From Nonomuraea rubra (GTDB lineage Bacteria; Actinomycetota; Actinomycetes; Streptosporangiales; Streptosporangiaceae): DNA of 64,000 nt. The stretch spans positions 5,501,001 to 5,565,000 of the forward strand of contig NZ_JACHMI010000001.1 of assembly GCF_014207985.1 (NCBI RefSeq), written 5' to 3'. Of the stretch, positions 47,076-55,479 are shown one piece after another. The translations under genes and the position numbers were made by a program. Below the pieces are notes generated by a model. It searched no databases, was not told the origin of the DNA, and saw only the letters and a program-made list of their open reading frames with translations. Within the stretch, counting starts at the first letter, position 1. Every line of letters starts with the position of its first letter.

Positions 47076-50000
47076 CTACGTGCGGGGAACGGCGTCTTCG
47101 CGCAGCTCCCTGCGCAGCTCGACCGCGCGGTGCAGGTAGTGGGAGGCCAGCGTGGACCGCCCGGCCGAGCGGTAGAGCTCGCCGAGCGTCTGGAACGTGG
47201 CCGCCTCCCCGCTGCGGTCGCCGAGCTGCTGGAAGATCGCCAGGGACGCCTGGAGGCGGTCGGAGCCGTCGGACCGCCTGCCGCTGGCCGCCTGCAGCCC
47301 GCCCAGGTTCTGCATCGCGTACGCGCCGCAGTGCCGGTCGCCGAGCCGTTCGAAGATGTCCAGGGCCCGGCCCTGGAACCGCATCGCCCCCTCGGTGTCG
47401 GCCTTCATGTCGTGCAGGCGGCCCAGGTGCATCGACACGCACCCCTCGCGATGGGTGTCGCCGAGCTCCCGGGCCAGCCGCAGGGCCTCGGCCAGCCACC
47501 GGGACGCCTGGCGGAGGTCCCGCAGCGACAGGAAGATCCGCCCGATCGCCTGCCGCGCGTACGCCTCGCCGCTGCGGTCACCGACGGCCAGGAACATGGC
47601 CAGGGCGTGCCGGAACGAGCCGAGCGCCCGCAGGTGCTCGCCGGAGAACTGGCTGACCGCGCCCAGCCCGCAGATCGAGATCGCCTCGCCGCGCGAGTCG
47701 CCGAGCTCGCGGAAGAGCGCGCGGGCACGCCTGAGCATGTCGCCGGCCTCGGCATAGCGGTCCTGGTACAGGCACACCTGGCCGAGACCGCGCAGCATGG
47801 CGGCCTCGCCGCGTCGATCGCCCGCCGCGCGGGCACTGTCGAGGGCCAGCCGGTGCGTGAGCCGCCACTCGTCCAGGCGGCAGTGCAGGTCGAAGTACGG
47901 GACGAGGGCGGCGGCCAGCCCCCACGCCGAGGCGGCGCGCCCGGTGCCGGCGGCCAGCCGGACGGCCTCCACCAGCGACTCGCGCTCGGTCTCGAACCAT
48001 GACAGCGGGTCGGCGGTGAGCTGGGCGAGCGTCTCGTCCGGGAGGCTCCAGGAGGCGGGCTCCTCGGGCGTCAGGCTGAACAGGGTGGTGGGCAGGCGGG
48101 CGGCGAAGTGGCCGGTGGCGCTGGCCCAGCCGGCGAGCACACGGGCTGCCGCCTCGTTTCCCGCGCGGCCTGCCGTGCCGCCTGCCGTGCCGCCTGCCGC
48201 GCCGGCGTCCGCGTGGTGCCGGGCCTGGCAGCGCATCAGGTCGTGCAGCTGGTAGCGGGGCTGGCCGAGGGCGTCGGTGCCGGCCAGGCGCAGGAGGCTG
48301 GCGTCCACGAGGGAGTCCACGACGGCTTCCGTACGGGGACGGCCCAGGACGGCGTCGGCCACCCAGCCGGGCACGGAGGCCGGGCCGAGCAGGCCGAACG
48401 CGTGGAAGGCGGTGGCCGCCTCGCCCGTCAGGCGGCGGGTGCTGCGCTCGAAGGAGCCCCGTACCTCCAGGTCGCCGGCGCGCAGCTCGTCGAGCCGACC
48501 GGCCTCGTCGGCCAGGCGCTGCTGCAGCACGCGCAGCGGCCAGTTGGGGCGGCCCGCCAGGCGGGCGCCGGCGATCCGGACGGCCAGGGGCAGGTGGCCG
48601 CAGGCGTCGAGGATGGCCAGGGCCGCCTGCCGCTCGGCGGCCAGCCGCTCCGGGCCGACGATGCGGCCGAGGAACCGCTCGGCCTCGTCGGGCGGCAGGA
48701 CGTCGAGTTCGAGCAGGAGCGCGCCGGGCAGCTCGGTGATGCGCCGCCGGCTGGTGACCAGGACCGCGCAGCCGTTGCCCGGCAGCAGGGCGCGCACCTG
48801 GGCCGCGTCGGCGGCGTCGTCGAGGAAGACGAGCATCGGCCGCTCGGCCAGCAGGGAGCGGTAGAGGGCGGAGCGTTCGTGCACGGTGGGCGGCAGGGCG
48901 GCGTCCCCCACTCCCAGCGCGCGCAGCGCCTCGGCCAGCAGATCCGCCGGGTCGGCGGGGGCCGGGTCGGTGCCGCCGAGGCACAGGTGCAGCTGCCCGG
49001 CCGGGTAACCGGACCGTACGGCGTGGGCGCAGTGCACGGCCAGCGCCGTCTTGCCGACGCCCGGCGGGCCGACGACCACGGCGATCGACGGGGGCCCGTC
49101 CGGTTGCCGTTCCCCGGCCGCGAGGGCGTCCGTCAGGGCGGCGACCGCGGCGGCCCGTCCGGTGAAGTCCGCTATGTCGGGCGGAAGCTGGTAAGGCCGA
49201 GGCACCCCCACACCTGCACCCGCATCCACGCCCGCCTCGGCTTCCGGCCCCGCGCCTGCGCCCGCGCCCGCGCCTGCGCTTGTGACCGTGCCTGAGCCGG
49301 CGCCCCCGCCTCCGCCTGCGCCCGCGCCCGCGCCTGCGCTTGTGACCGTGCCTGAGCCGGCGCCCCCGCCTCCGCCTGCGCTCGCACCCGCGCCTGCGCC
49401 AATTCCCGCATCCGAACGCGTGCCCCCAGCCAGCCCCGCGCTCGTGCCTGCCCGCGTGCCCGGACCTGTGCCCCCGCCCGAACCCGCGGCTGCGCCCGCA
49501 CCCGGGCCCGCCAACGCCCCCAGGCTCGGCCCGGCGTCGCGGGCGGGAGCGGGGTCGAAGTCCTCGGACAGGACCCGGGCATGGGCCTCGCGCAGCTCCT
49601 GGCCGGGCTCGATGCCGAGATCGTCGACGAGCTGGCGCCGGATGGCGGTGTAGGCGTGCAGCGCCTCGGCCCGCCTGCCGCCACGGTGCAGGGCCAGGAT
49701 GAGCTGCTGCCAGAGATCCTCCCGGTACGGATGCTCGCCGATCAGCTCCCGCAGGTCGTCGATGGCGGAGGCGTGCTCGCCGGTCGCCAGCTTCGTCGCG
49801 ACCAGTTCCTCGGCCGCGCCCAGCCTGGCCTGGGTGAGCGCCCGCAGCCGCGCGTCCCAGGCAGGGCTGGCGGGCAGGTCGCTGAGGGGTTCGCCGCGCC
49901 ACAGCGCGAGCGCCTCGCGCAGGTGCGCGGCGGCCTCCCCGGTACGCCCGCCCGCCCGCGCCCTGGCCACCAGGTCCTCGAACAGCAGCAGGTCCAGCCC

Positions 50001-50294
50001 GTCCGCCTCCACCTCGATCGCGTAACCCGAGGGGTGGGCGGCGATGCCGGCTCCCGCCGTGCCGAGGACCCCGCGTAAGGAGCTCACGTACGTGCGCAGG
50101 TTGGCCGTGGCGGACGAGGGCGGGTTCCCGGCCCACAGGACCTCGATGAGCGTGTCGGAGCCGACCACCTGGTTCGCGTCGAGCAGCAGGGTGGCCAGGA
50201 GCAGCCGCGGCTTGGGGCCGCCGACGCGCAGGCTCCGGCCCGAGGCCAGGACCTGCAACGGCCCGAGGACACCGAAGGCTGGTTGATCGACCAC
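47076..50294 (-). CDS. AfsR/SARP-family transcriptional regulator with NB-ARC and TPR domains
   Basis: 1072 residues from GTG 50294 (VVDQPAFGVLGPLQV). Order: OmpR-type winged-helix DNA-binding domain (about 5-95), bacterial transcriptional activator domain (about 100-250), Gly/Ala-rich linker (about 270-370) containing a duplicated 20-residue block, NB-ARC ATPase with Walker A GPPGVGKTALAVH (about 413) and Walker B MLVFLDDAAD, winged helix, and TPR repeats (about 720-1060). Same architecture as AfsR, a global activator of antibiotic production in Streptomyces. ATP binding probably gates DNA binding. Divergent from the M23 peptidase gene across a 191-nt AT-richer gap. Confidence 0.93.
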   Translation of the reverse strand: MVDQPAFGVLGPLQVLASGRSLRVGGPKPRLLLATLLLDANQVVGSDTLIEVLWAGNPPSSATANLRTYVSSLRGVLGTAGAGIAAHPSGYAIEVEADGLDLLLFEDLVARARAGGRTGEAAAHLREALALWRGEPLSDLPASPAWDARLRALTQARLGAAEELVATKLATGEHASAIDDLRELIGEHPYREDLWQQLILALHRGGRRAEALHAYTAIRRQLVDDLGIEPGQELREAHARVLSEDFDPAPARDAGPSLGALAGPGAGAAAGSGGGTGPGTRAGTSAGLAGGTRSDAGIGAGAGASAGGGGGAGSGTVTSAGAGAGAGGGGGAGSGTVTSAGAGAGAGAGPEAEAGVDAGAGVGVPRPYQLPPDIADFTGRAAAVAALTDALAAGERQPDGPPSIAVVVGPPGVGKTALAVHCAHAVRSGYPAGQLHLCLGGTDPAPADPADLLAEALRALGVGDAALPPTVHERSALYRSLLAERPMLVFLDDAADAAQVRALLPGNGCAVLVTSRRRITELPGALLLELDVLPPDEAERFLGRIVGPERLAAERQAALAILDACGHLPLAVRIAGARLAGRPNWPLRVLQQRLADEAGRLDELRAGDLEVRGSFERSTRRLTGEAATAFHAFGLLGPASVPGWVADAVLGRPRTEAVVDSLVDASLLRLAGTDALGQPRYQLHDLMRCQARHHADAGAAGGTAGGTAGRAGNEAAARVLAGWASATGHFAARLPTTLFSLTPEEPASWSLPDETLAQLTADPLSWFETERESLVEAVRLAAGTGRAASAWGLAAALVPYFDLHCRLDEWRLTHRLALDSARAAGDRRGEAAMLRGLGQVCLYQDRYAEAGDMLRRARALFRELGDSRGEAISICGLGAVSQFSGEHLRALGSFRHALAMFLAVGDRSGEAYARQAIGRIFLSLRDLRQASRWLAEALRLARELGDTHREGCVSMHLGRLHDMKADTEGAMRFQGRALDIFERLGDRHCGAYAMQNLGGLQAASGRRSDGSDRLQASLAIFQQLGDRSGEAATFQTLGELYRSAGRSTLASHYLHRAVELRRELREDAVPRT
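49261..49380. repeat. 60-bp perfect tandem duplication in the AfsR-like linker
   Basis: Positions 49261-49320 and 49321-49380 are identical base for base. The unit is 60 bp (20 codons), encodes a Gly/Ala/Ser/Thr block containing GSGTVTSAGAGAG, and sits in an Ala/Gly/Pro-biased stretch of about 330 nt. Confidence 0.97.
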
Positions 50295-50485
50295 TATGAC
50301 CGCACCTACTCCTTGGCTGGAGGTGTTGCAACCATTGCCGGGTTGAGCCTTTATACCGATTTTGGATGTTCTTTGTACGCCGTACTCGCAATCTTGAGCC
50401 CCAGCAAGCGCACGTCGAGAGATCCACTTGATCATGATCGGCGCCGGGCGGATCCCCGTCCCGGAGCCGTAAGGAAAGGATCCTT

Positions 50486-51523
50486 ATGCGACCCAGCAGG
50501 GTGCTCACGGTGGGCTTCGTCCTGGTGTGCGGGCTCGCCGCCGGCCAGGCCGCCTCCGCCGCCCCCACGCCGGCTCCTTCGCCGCCCGCCACCCAGCCCG
50601 CCGGCCAGCCCGCCACCCCGGCGGCCACCCCGGCGGCCACAGCCACGGCGACGCCCGCGCCGGACCCGAACGACCCGCCGAACCAGGTCGAGGTCCCCGA
50701 GGTCTCCACCCTCGCCGCGCCGAGCTTCCAGCTCCCCTTCCCCTGCGGCCAGAGCTGGACGGGCAACTCCAGCGCCAGCAGCGCGCACCGCTCGTACGAG
50801 ATCGACTTCAACCGCGGCGGCTCCGCCTCCGCCGACCTCGGCGACACCGTCGTTGCCGCCGCGGCCGGCACCGTGGTCATCTCCGCCCACCAGGGCTCCG
50901 CGAACGGCTACGGCAACCTGGTCAAGATCGACCACGGTGGCGGCTGGACGTCGTACTACGCGCACCTGAACGTGCGCTCGGTCGCCGCCGGCGCGCAGGT
51001 CGCCCAGGGCCAGAAGATCGGCACGCTCGGCAACACCAGCAAGCCGGGCAACAACATCAGCCCGCACCTGCACTACGAGGTCCGCCAGGGCACCAGCTAT
51101 CCCGGCAACATCCGCAAGGCCGTCTTCAACGGCGTCACCTTCGGCTACCCCAACCAGACCCTGACCTCGAAGAACAAGTGCGGCGGCGGCGGAACCACCA
51201 ACCCGCACACCGCCACGTCCGTCTGCGGCGCCGGCTTCAAGGTGATCGACTCGGCCGCCCTGGGCTCCGCCGGCACCGCCTACCTGCTCTACAACTCCGC
51301 CAACGGCAACAACTGCGTCGCCACGATCAAGAAGTCGTCGCTGGGCAAGGCCACCGCCACCAGCGCGTACCTGGAGGTGCAGGGCAAGAGCCGGGTCACC
51401 GACAGCGGCAACTTCGCCTACTACGCGGGCCCGGTGCGCGCCGCGGCGGCGGGCAAGTGCGTCAAGTGGGGCGGCAAGGCGGGCTCGGCCGTCTACAACA
51501 GCCCGTTCGAGCACTGCGGCTAG
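50486..51523 (+). CDS. Secreted M23-family metallopeptidase with C-terminal Cys domain
   Basis: 345 residues from ATG 50486 behind AAGGAAAGGATCCTT. Signal peptide (about 1-26), Pro/Thr/Ala spacer, then an M23/LytM lysostaphin-like fold with zinc ligands in HRSYEIDF (His about 101, Asp about 106) and SPHLHYEV (about 192). It should cut peptide cross-bridges of peptidoglycan. The last about 108 residues (from NPHTATSVCG to HCG) are an extra domain with four Cys that recurs almost unchanged in the next gene; probably wall- or glycan-binding. Confidence 0.92.
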   Translation: MRPSRVLTVGFVLVCGLAAGQAASAAPTPAPSPPATQPAGQPATPAATPAATATATPAPDPNDPPNQVEVPEVSTLAAPSFQLPFPCGQSWTGNSSASSAHRSYEIDFNRGGSASADLGDTVVAAAAGTVVISAHQGSANGYGNLVKIDHGGGWTSYYAHLNVRSVAAGAQVAQGQKIGTLGNTSKPGNNISPHLHYEVRQGTSYPGNIRKAVFNGVTFGYPNQTLTSKNKCGGGGTTNPHTATSVCGAGFKVIDSAALGSAGTAYLLYNSANGNNCVATIKKSSLGKATATSAYLEVQGKSRVTDSGNFAYYAGPVRAAAAGKCVKWGGKAGSAVYNSPFEHCG

Positions 51524-51566
51524 AGCGCGTACCCCCACGAACGAGACTTCCTGAGGAGAGAACACT

Positions 51567-53003
51567 GTGCGAGCCCGACTGCGCCGCTCAGCCGCGCTGC
51601 TGACCGGTGCGCTGATCCCCGCCTCGCTGCTGATGGGAAGCCCGGCCGCGGCTACGTCGGCCGACGGTCCCGTGACGGCGGCGTTCGCCAAGGCGGCCGC
51701 CGCCCACGAGGTGCCGCGCGACCTGCTGGTCTCGCTCGCCTACGCCGAGACCCGCCTGGACGGCCACGACGGCGAGCCCAGCGCCGGCGGCGGCTACGGC
51801 ATGATGCACCTGGTCACGTCCCGCACGCTGGAGCGCGCGGCCACCCTCACCGACCGGCCCGTCAAGGAGCTGAAGAGCGACGACGCCGCCAACATCGCCG
51901 GAGGCGCCGCCGTGCTGCGCGCCTACGCCGACGAGGCGGGCCTGGACGCCGCCGCCCGCAAGGACCCCGCCCGCTGGTACGGGGCCATCGCCCGCTACGG
52001 CGGCGCCGCCTCCCCCGACGTGGCCCGCCTGTACGCCGACACCGTCTACGACCTGATGGCGGAGGGCGTGCGCGCCACCAGCACGGGCGGCGAGAGCGTC
52101 ACGGTCGAGCCGCGCGCCGTCGAACCCGACCGCGGCGCGTACGCCAAGGCCAAGGACCTGGACGGCCCCGGCACCCTCGCCGCCTCGACCGACTACCCGC
52201 AGGCCGCGTGGGTGCCGGCCGGCACCGCCAACTACGCCGTCTCCAGCCGCCCGGCGAGCGACAAGATCGACCGGATCGTCATCCACGTGGCCCAGGGCTC
52301 CTACGCAGGCACGATCTCCTGGTTCCAGAACCCGGCCGCCAAGGTCAGCTCCCACTACGTCGTACGCTCGTCCGACGGCGCCGTCACCCAGATGGTCAGG
52401 GAGAAGGACCGGGCCTTCCACGCCGGCGAGTACAACCGTCGCTCGGTCGGCATCGAGCACGAGGGCTACGTTAGCGACGCCACGTGGTTCACCGACGCCA
52501 TGTACCGCTCGTCGGCCGCGCTGACCCGCAACATCGCCGACCGGTACGGCATCCCCAAGGACCGCACGCACATCGTCGGCCACAACCAGGTCCCCGGCAC
52601 CGATCACACCGACCCCGGCGGCCACTGGAACTGGACCACGTTCATGCGGTACGTCACGGGCGGCAGTGGCGGCACTCCCAACCCGCACACCCCCGAGTCG
52701 GTGTGCGGCAGCGGCTACAAGGTGATCGACAGCGCCGCGCTGGGCTCGGCCGGCACGGTCCACCTGCTCTACAACTCCGCCAACGGCAACAACTGCGTCG
52801 CCACGATCAAGAAGACCTCGATCGGCACGGCCACCGCCACCAGCGCGTACCTGGAGGTGCAGGGCAAGGCCCGGGTCACCGACAGCGGCAACTTCGCCTA
52901 CTACGCGGGCCCGATCCGCGCCGCGGCGGCGGGCAAGTGCGTCAAGTGGGGCGGCAAGGCGGGCTCGGCCGTCTACGACAGCCCGTTCGAGCACTGCGGT
53001 TAG
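51567..53003 (+). CDS. Secreted SLT-like / N-acetylmuramoyl-L-alanine amidase with C-terminal Cys domain
   Basis: 478 residues from GTG 51567 behind CTGAGGAGAG. Signal peptide, then a lysozyme/SLT-like domain (about 35-170; RDLLVSLAYAETRLDGHDGEPSAGGGYGMMHL with the catalytic-type Glu), then an Amidase_2 domain (about 225-365) with zinc-ligand segments IVIHVAQG, RRSVGIEHEG and GTDHTDPGGHWNW, and finally the same four-Cys domain as the upstream peptidase. It would cut both the glycan chain and the amide bond to the stem peptide. 43 nt after the M23 gene, so one operon: three peptidoglycan-cleaving activities on two proteins. Confidence 0.92.
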   Translation: MRARLRRSAALLTGALIPASLLMGSPAAATSADGPVTAAFAKAAAAHEVPRDLLVSLAYAETRLDGHDGEPSAGGGYGMMHLVTSRTLERAATLTDRPVKELKSDDAANIAGGAAVLRAYADEAGLDAAARKDPARWYGAIARYGGAASPDVARLYADTVYDLMAEGVRATSTGGESVTVEPRAVEPDRGAYAKAKDLDGPGTLAASTDYPQAAWVPAGTANYAVSSRPASDKIDRIVIHVAQGSYAGTISWFQNPAAKVSSHYVVRSSDGAVTQMVREKDRAFHAGEYNRRSVGIEHEGYVSDATWFTDAMYRSSAALTRNIADRYGIPKDRTHIVGHNQVPGTDHTDPGGHWNWTTFMRYVTGGSGGTPNPHTPESVCGSGYKVIDSAALGSAGTVHLLYNSANGNNCVATIKKTSIGTATATSAYLEVQGKARVTDSGNFAYYAGPIRAAAAGKCVKWGGKAGSAVYDSPFEHCG

Positions 53004-53269
53004 CCGGTACGGAGAACAGGCGGCGGGCGGGTGCGGGCAGGAGCCCGGGCCCGCCCGCGGCGTTCGGCCGGTGCCTGGAACCGGCCGCGAGGAGGGCCCG
53101 GCAGCTAGATGACCTAGCAGGCCCCGGGGGGCCTGCCTGGAATCGAACCAGGAGAAGGAAGCTGCCGGATGGCCTCGCGGCACGGCGTGCGAGGAAGGCG
53201 GGAAGGCTAGAGTTTTCTTTTTGAAAGAGGAGAAGGAAGCCCTCCCATGGCCTCGCGATCCGCACTGTA
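53004..53269. other. 266-nt intergenic region with tRNA-3'-like element and direct repeats
   Basis: No credible gene. It contains a perfect GC hairpin (53117-53136); just next to it, on the minus strand, a tRNA-like T-arm CCTGG-TTCGATT-CCAGG (53136-53152) followed by CAGGCCC; and two copies, about 77 nt apart, of an imperfect 31-bp repeat beginning AGGAGAAGGAAGC and containing ATGGCCTCGCG (53150 and 53228). A short T-rich stretch (53213-53222) lies between. Confidence 0.6.
53117..53136. terminator. Perfect GC hairpin downstream of the amidase gene
   Basis: GCAGGCCC-CGGG-GGGCCTGC: 8-bp perfect stem, 4-nt loop, 114 nt after the amidase stop and between convergent genes. No U-tract follows on either strand, so a terminator role is only likely by position. 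Confidence 0.4.
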
Positions 53270-55384
53270 TCAGGCGGGGATCAGCTCGTGCAGCGTCGCC
53301 GGCGTGTACACCCGGGCACCCTCCGGCAGACCGGCCGGCGCCTGCAACCCGATGTACGTGGTGTGCTCCCCGGCGGAGCCGCGGCGCGCGAGCAGGTCGG
53401 CCAGGTGGCGGACGCGCAGGTGGTCGCGTTCGACGATCGAGCGCACCAGCAGCGAGGTCGTGACGCGGTTGCCCTCCACCTGGTTGAAGCCGGGGCGTCC
53501 CTTCAGGTAGAGGTGCAGCCACTTCGCCTGCCAGGTGCCGTCCTCGCCGCGCAGGAAGGCCAGGGGCAGCGCGATGCGGCCCGCGCCGCGCAGGTCGGAC
53601 TTCATCCGGACGGTGCGCGGCTCGAACGGCCTGCCCTTCTGCCCGCCGTCCCTGGTCATGAACCCGAAGAACGCCTCTGCGGCCTCGTCGAACGGCTCCC
53701 CGGCGTAGAGGTACACCTGCGGGATGATGATCGGCTTGGTCGCCTGGGGGAGGCGGATGTCGATGAACTCGCTCGCGCCGGCGGCGGCGTCGGTGAGGTC
53801 GCCGGAGTAGGTGGCGAAGGCGTTGTGGTAGTTGGTCCAGGAGACGTGCTCGGGGTCGCCGAAGGAGGCGTCCAGCATCAGGGCCGACAGGTCGTAGTCG
53901 GTGCGCCGCTCGGCCTGGCGCCAGTGGACGAAGAAGCGCAGCAGCTCGCCGTTCACGGCCGACAGCGAGCCGCGCGGCAGCATGCCGAGCCCGGGCGCGA
54001 CGGCCTTGCCCGACAGCGGCAGGGCGACGTCGAGCACGTCCGGATCGATGATCAGGTTGCCGGGATCGGGCAGGCGGCGGATGATCTCCTCGTCCAGCAC
54101 GGCCACCGCCCGCGACAGGACGCTCTCCTCGATCGGGGAGCGGGCGTCGGGCGTGGTCCACGCCCGGCCGTGCCGGTTGGCGAAGACCCGGCCGGCGACG
54201 GGCCCGAGCCGGTTGTGCAGGTGCTCGCGCAGCGACAGCAGGACTCTTCCGGACGCGCCGGCGGCGGCCTGCCCGGCGGCGTCGAGCACGGCCGAGGGGT
54301 CGTCGGCGGTGCGCAGCAGGTGGTCCAGCCGGCGCAGCAGCGCACCGGGCGCCTGGGCGAGCAGACCGAGCGCCTCCCCGGTGCGGCCCTGTGCCAGGGA
54401 CGACTCCAGCCGGCTGCCGAGGCCGCGCGCCCGGCGGGCCCCGCGGGCGACCTCGAAGACCTGCGCGGCGCGCGGGAAGCGCGGGTGCTCGTGCGGGTGC
54501 AGCCGCTCGCCGAGCCGCTTCCACTGCTCGCGGTGGCGCGGCACGTCGCCGAGCCTGGCCGGCGACGCGACCGCGTCCAGCGCCTGGAGCAGGGCGCGGC
54601 GCTCGGCCCGGCGGAACGAGCGGAACCGGGTGAGGGTGGCCAGCGTGACGTCGCCGCCGGAGGCGCCGCAGGCCAGCCGGAGCACGTCGGTCACCGTGTC
54701 GACGAGCAGCGGCCGGCCCGCGGCCAGGCGCTCCTCGTTGACGACCGCGCGGTTCTCGCGCACCGGGATGTGCTCCGGCTCGTCCGGGCAGAACGCGGCC
54801 AGGGCCCGCAGCGCCGTCAGGTCCTCGGCGGGCAGCGGCACCTGCGAGCCGGCCATCGACCAGAACAGCTCGCGGGCCTCCGACTCCAGGCTCGCGCCCA
54901 GGTCCAGCACGGTCACGCGGTCGCCGGCCAGCGGGATCAGCTCGGCGTGCGCGGCCAGGAGGTCGGCGTAGGTGTGCTGGTAGCGGCCGTAGCCGGGCAG
55001 CGCGAGCAGGTTGAGCGTGGCCGGCCGGACGCGGGCGGCGGCGACGGGGTCGAGCAGCGCCTCCCGCAGCAGGCCCGCCCAGAATTCCATGGTGTCGGGC
55101 ACGTTGCTGGGGAAGCCGATGAAGTAGGCGTTGTGCCGCACGTGGTCGCCCACGAGCTCGCGGACGGCGGCCAGCACCCGTACGCCGAGGTCGAGGACCG
55201 TCTCGCCGCGCAGCGCCCCCAGCCGCTCCAGCAGGGCCGCCGAGCACTTGAAGCCGACGCTCAGCAGCGCGGCGTCGAGCTGGCGGGCGGCCGCCTCTCC
55301 CCATCCCGGGTGGCCGCCGGCGGGGGCATCGCCGATCGGTACGCGCAGGCGGCGGGCGATGACGAGCGCTTCAAGATTCTCCAC
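53270..55384 (-). CDS. MXAN_6230/SCO0854-family protein
   Basis: 704 residues from ATG 55384 (MENLEALVIARRL). No signal peptide or clear membrane helix. The C-terminal third, with DYDLSALMLDASF, VSWTNYHNAFATYSGDLTDAAAGASEFIDI and YLYAGEPFDEAAEAFFGFM, resembles TerD-like beta-sandwich proteins and, from memory, the SCO0854/MXAN_6230 family that is linked to tellurite-type stress loci. The N-terminal part (about 1-430) is largely helical. No TerD, TerC or other ter gene lies in the window, so it stands alone. Biochemical function unknown. Confidence 0.6.
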   Translation of the reverse strand: MENLEALVIARRLRVPIGDAPAGGHPGWGEAAARQLDAALLSVGFKCSAALLERLGALRGETVLDLGVRVLAAVRELVGDHVRHNAYFIGFPSNVPDTMEFWAGLLREALLDPVAAARVRPATLNLLALPGYGRYQHTYADLLAAHAELIPLAGDRVTVLDLGASLESEARELFWSMAGSQVPLPAEDLTALRALAAFCPDEPEHIPVRENRAVVNEERLAAGRPLLVDTVTDVLRLACGASGGDVTLATLTRFRSFRRAERRALLQALDAVASPARLGDVPRHREQWKRLGERLHPHEHPRFPRAAQVFEVARGARRARGLGSRLESSLAQGRTGEALGLLAQAPGALLRRLDHLLRTADDPSAVLDAAGQAAAGASGRVLLSLREHLHNRLGPVAGRVFANRHGRAWTTPDARSPIEESVLSRAVAVLDEEIIRRLPDPGNLIIDPDVLDVALPLSGKAVAPGLGMLPRGSLSAVNGELLRFFVHWRQAERRTDYDLSALMLDASFGDPEHVSWTNYHNAFATYSGDLTDAAAGASEFIDIRLPQATKPIIIPQVYLYAGEPFDEAAEAFFGFMTRDGGQKGRPFEPRTVRMKSDLRGAGRIALPLAFLRGEDGTWQAKWLHLYLKGRPGFNQVEGNRVTTSLLVRSIVERDHLRVRHLADLLARRGSAGEHTTYIGLQAPAGLPEGARVYTPATLHELIPA

Positions 55385-55454
55385 TGGCGCACCCTATAGC
55401 CGGTACGCGGGGGTATGCCGCGCTTTTTCCTTCGAATCGGGGTTGACCGGAGTC

Positions 55455-55471
55455 GGCTAATGACATTAGCC
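55455..55471. promoter_or_regulatory. Perfect 17-bp palindrome GGCTAATG-A-CATTAGCC
   Basis: 8-1-8 perfect inverted repeat 8 nt before the hydrolase start, of the TAATGACATTA type bound by many TetR dimers. The hydrolase gene is cotranscribed with a TetR gene, so this is a good candidate for its operator. Confidence 0.7.
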
Positions 55472-55479
55472 TATGGGCT

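Noticed and set aside
50432..51691. 419-codon minus-strand ORF opposite the M23 peptidase
   Set aside because: Val/Gly/Ala-rich antisense frame with no domain; the plus strand has signal peptide, ribosome site and zinc motifs.
53130..53215. Complete tRNA gene on the minus strand
   Set aside because: Only the T-arm and 3' acceptor-like bases are present; the 5' acceptor strand, D-arm and anticodon arm do not fold at the right distance.
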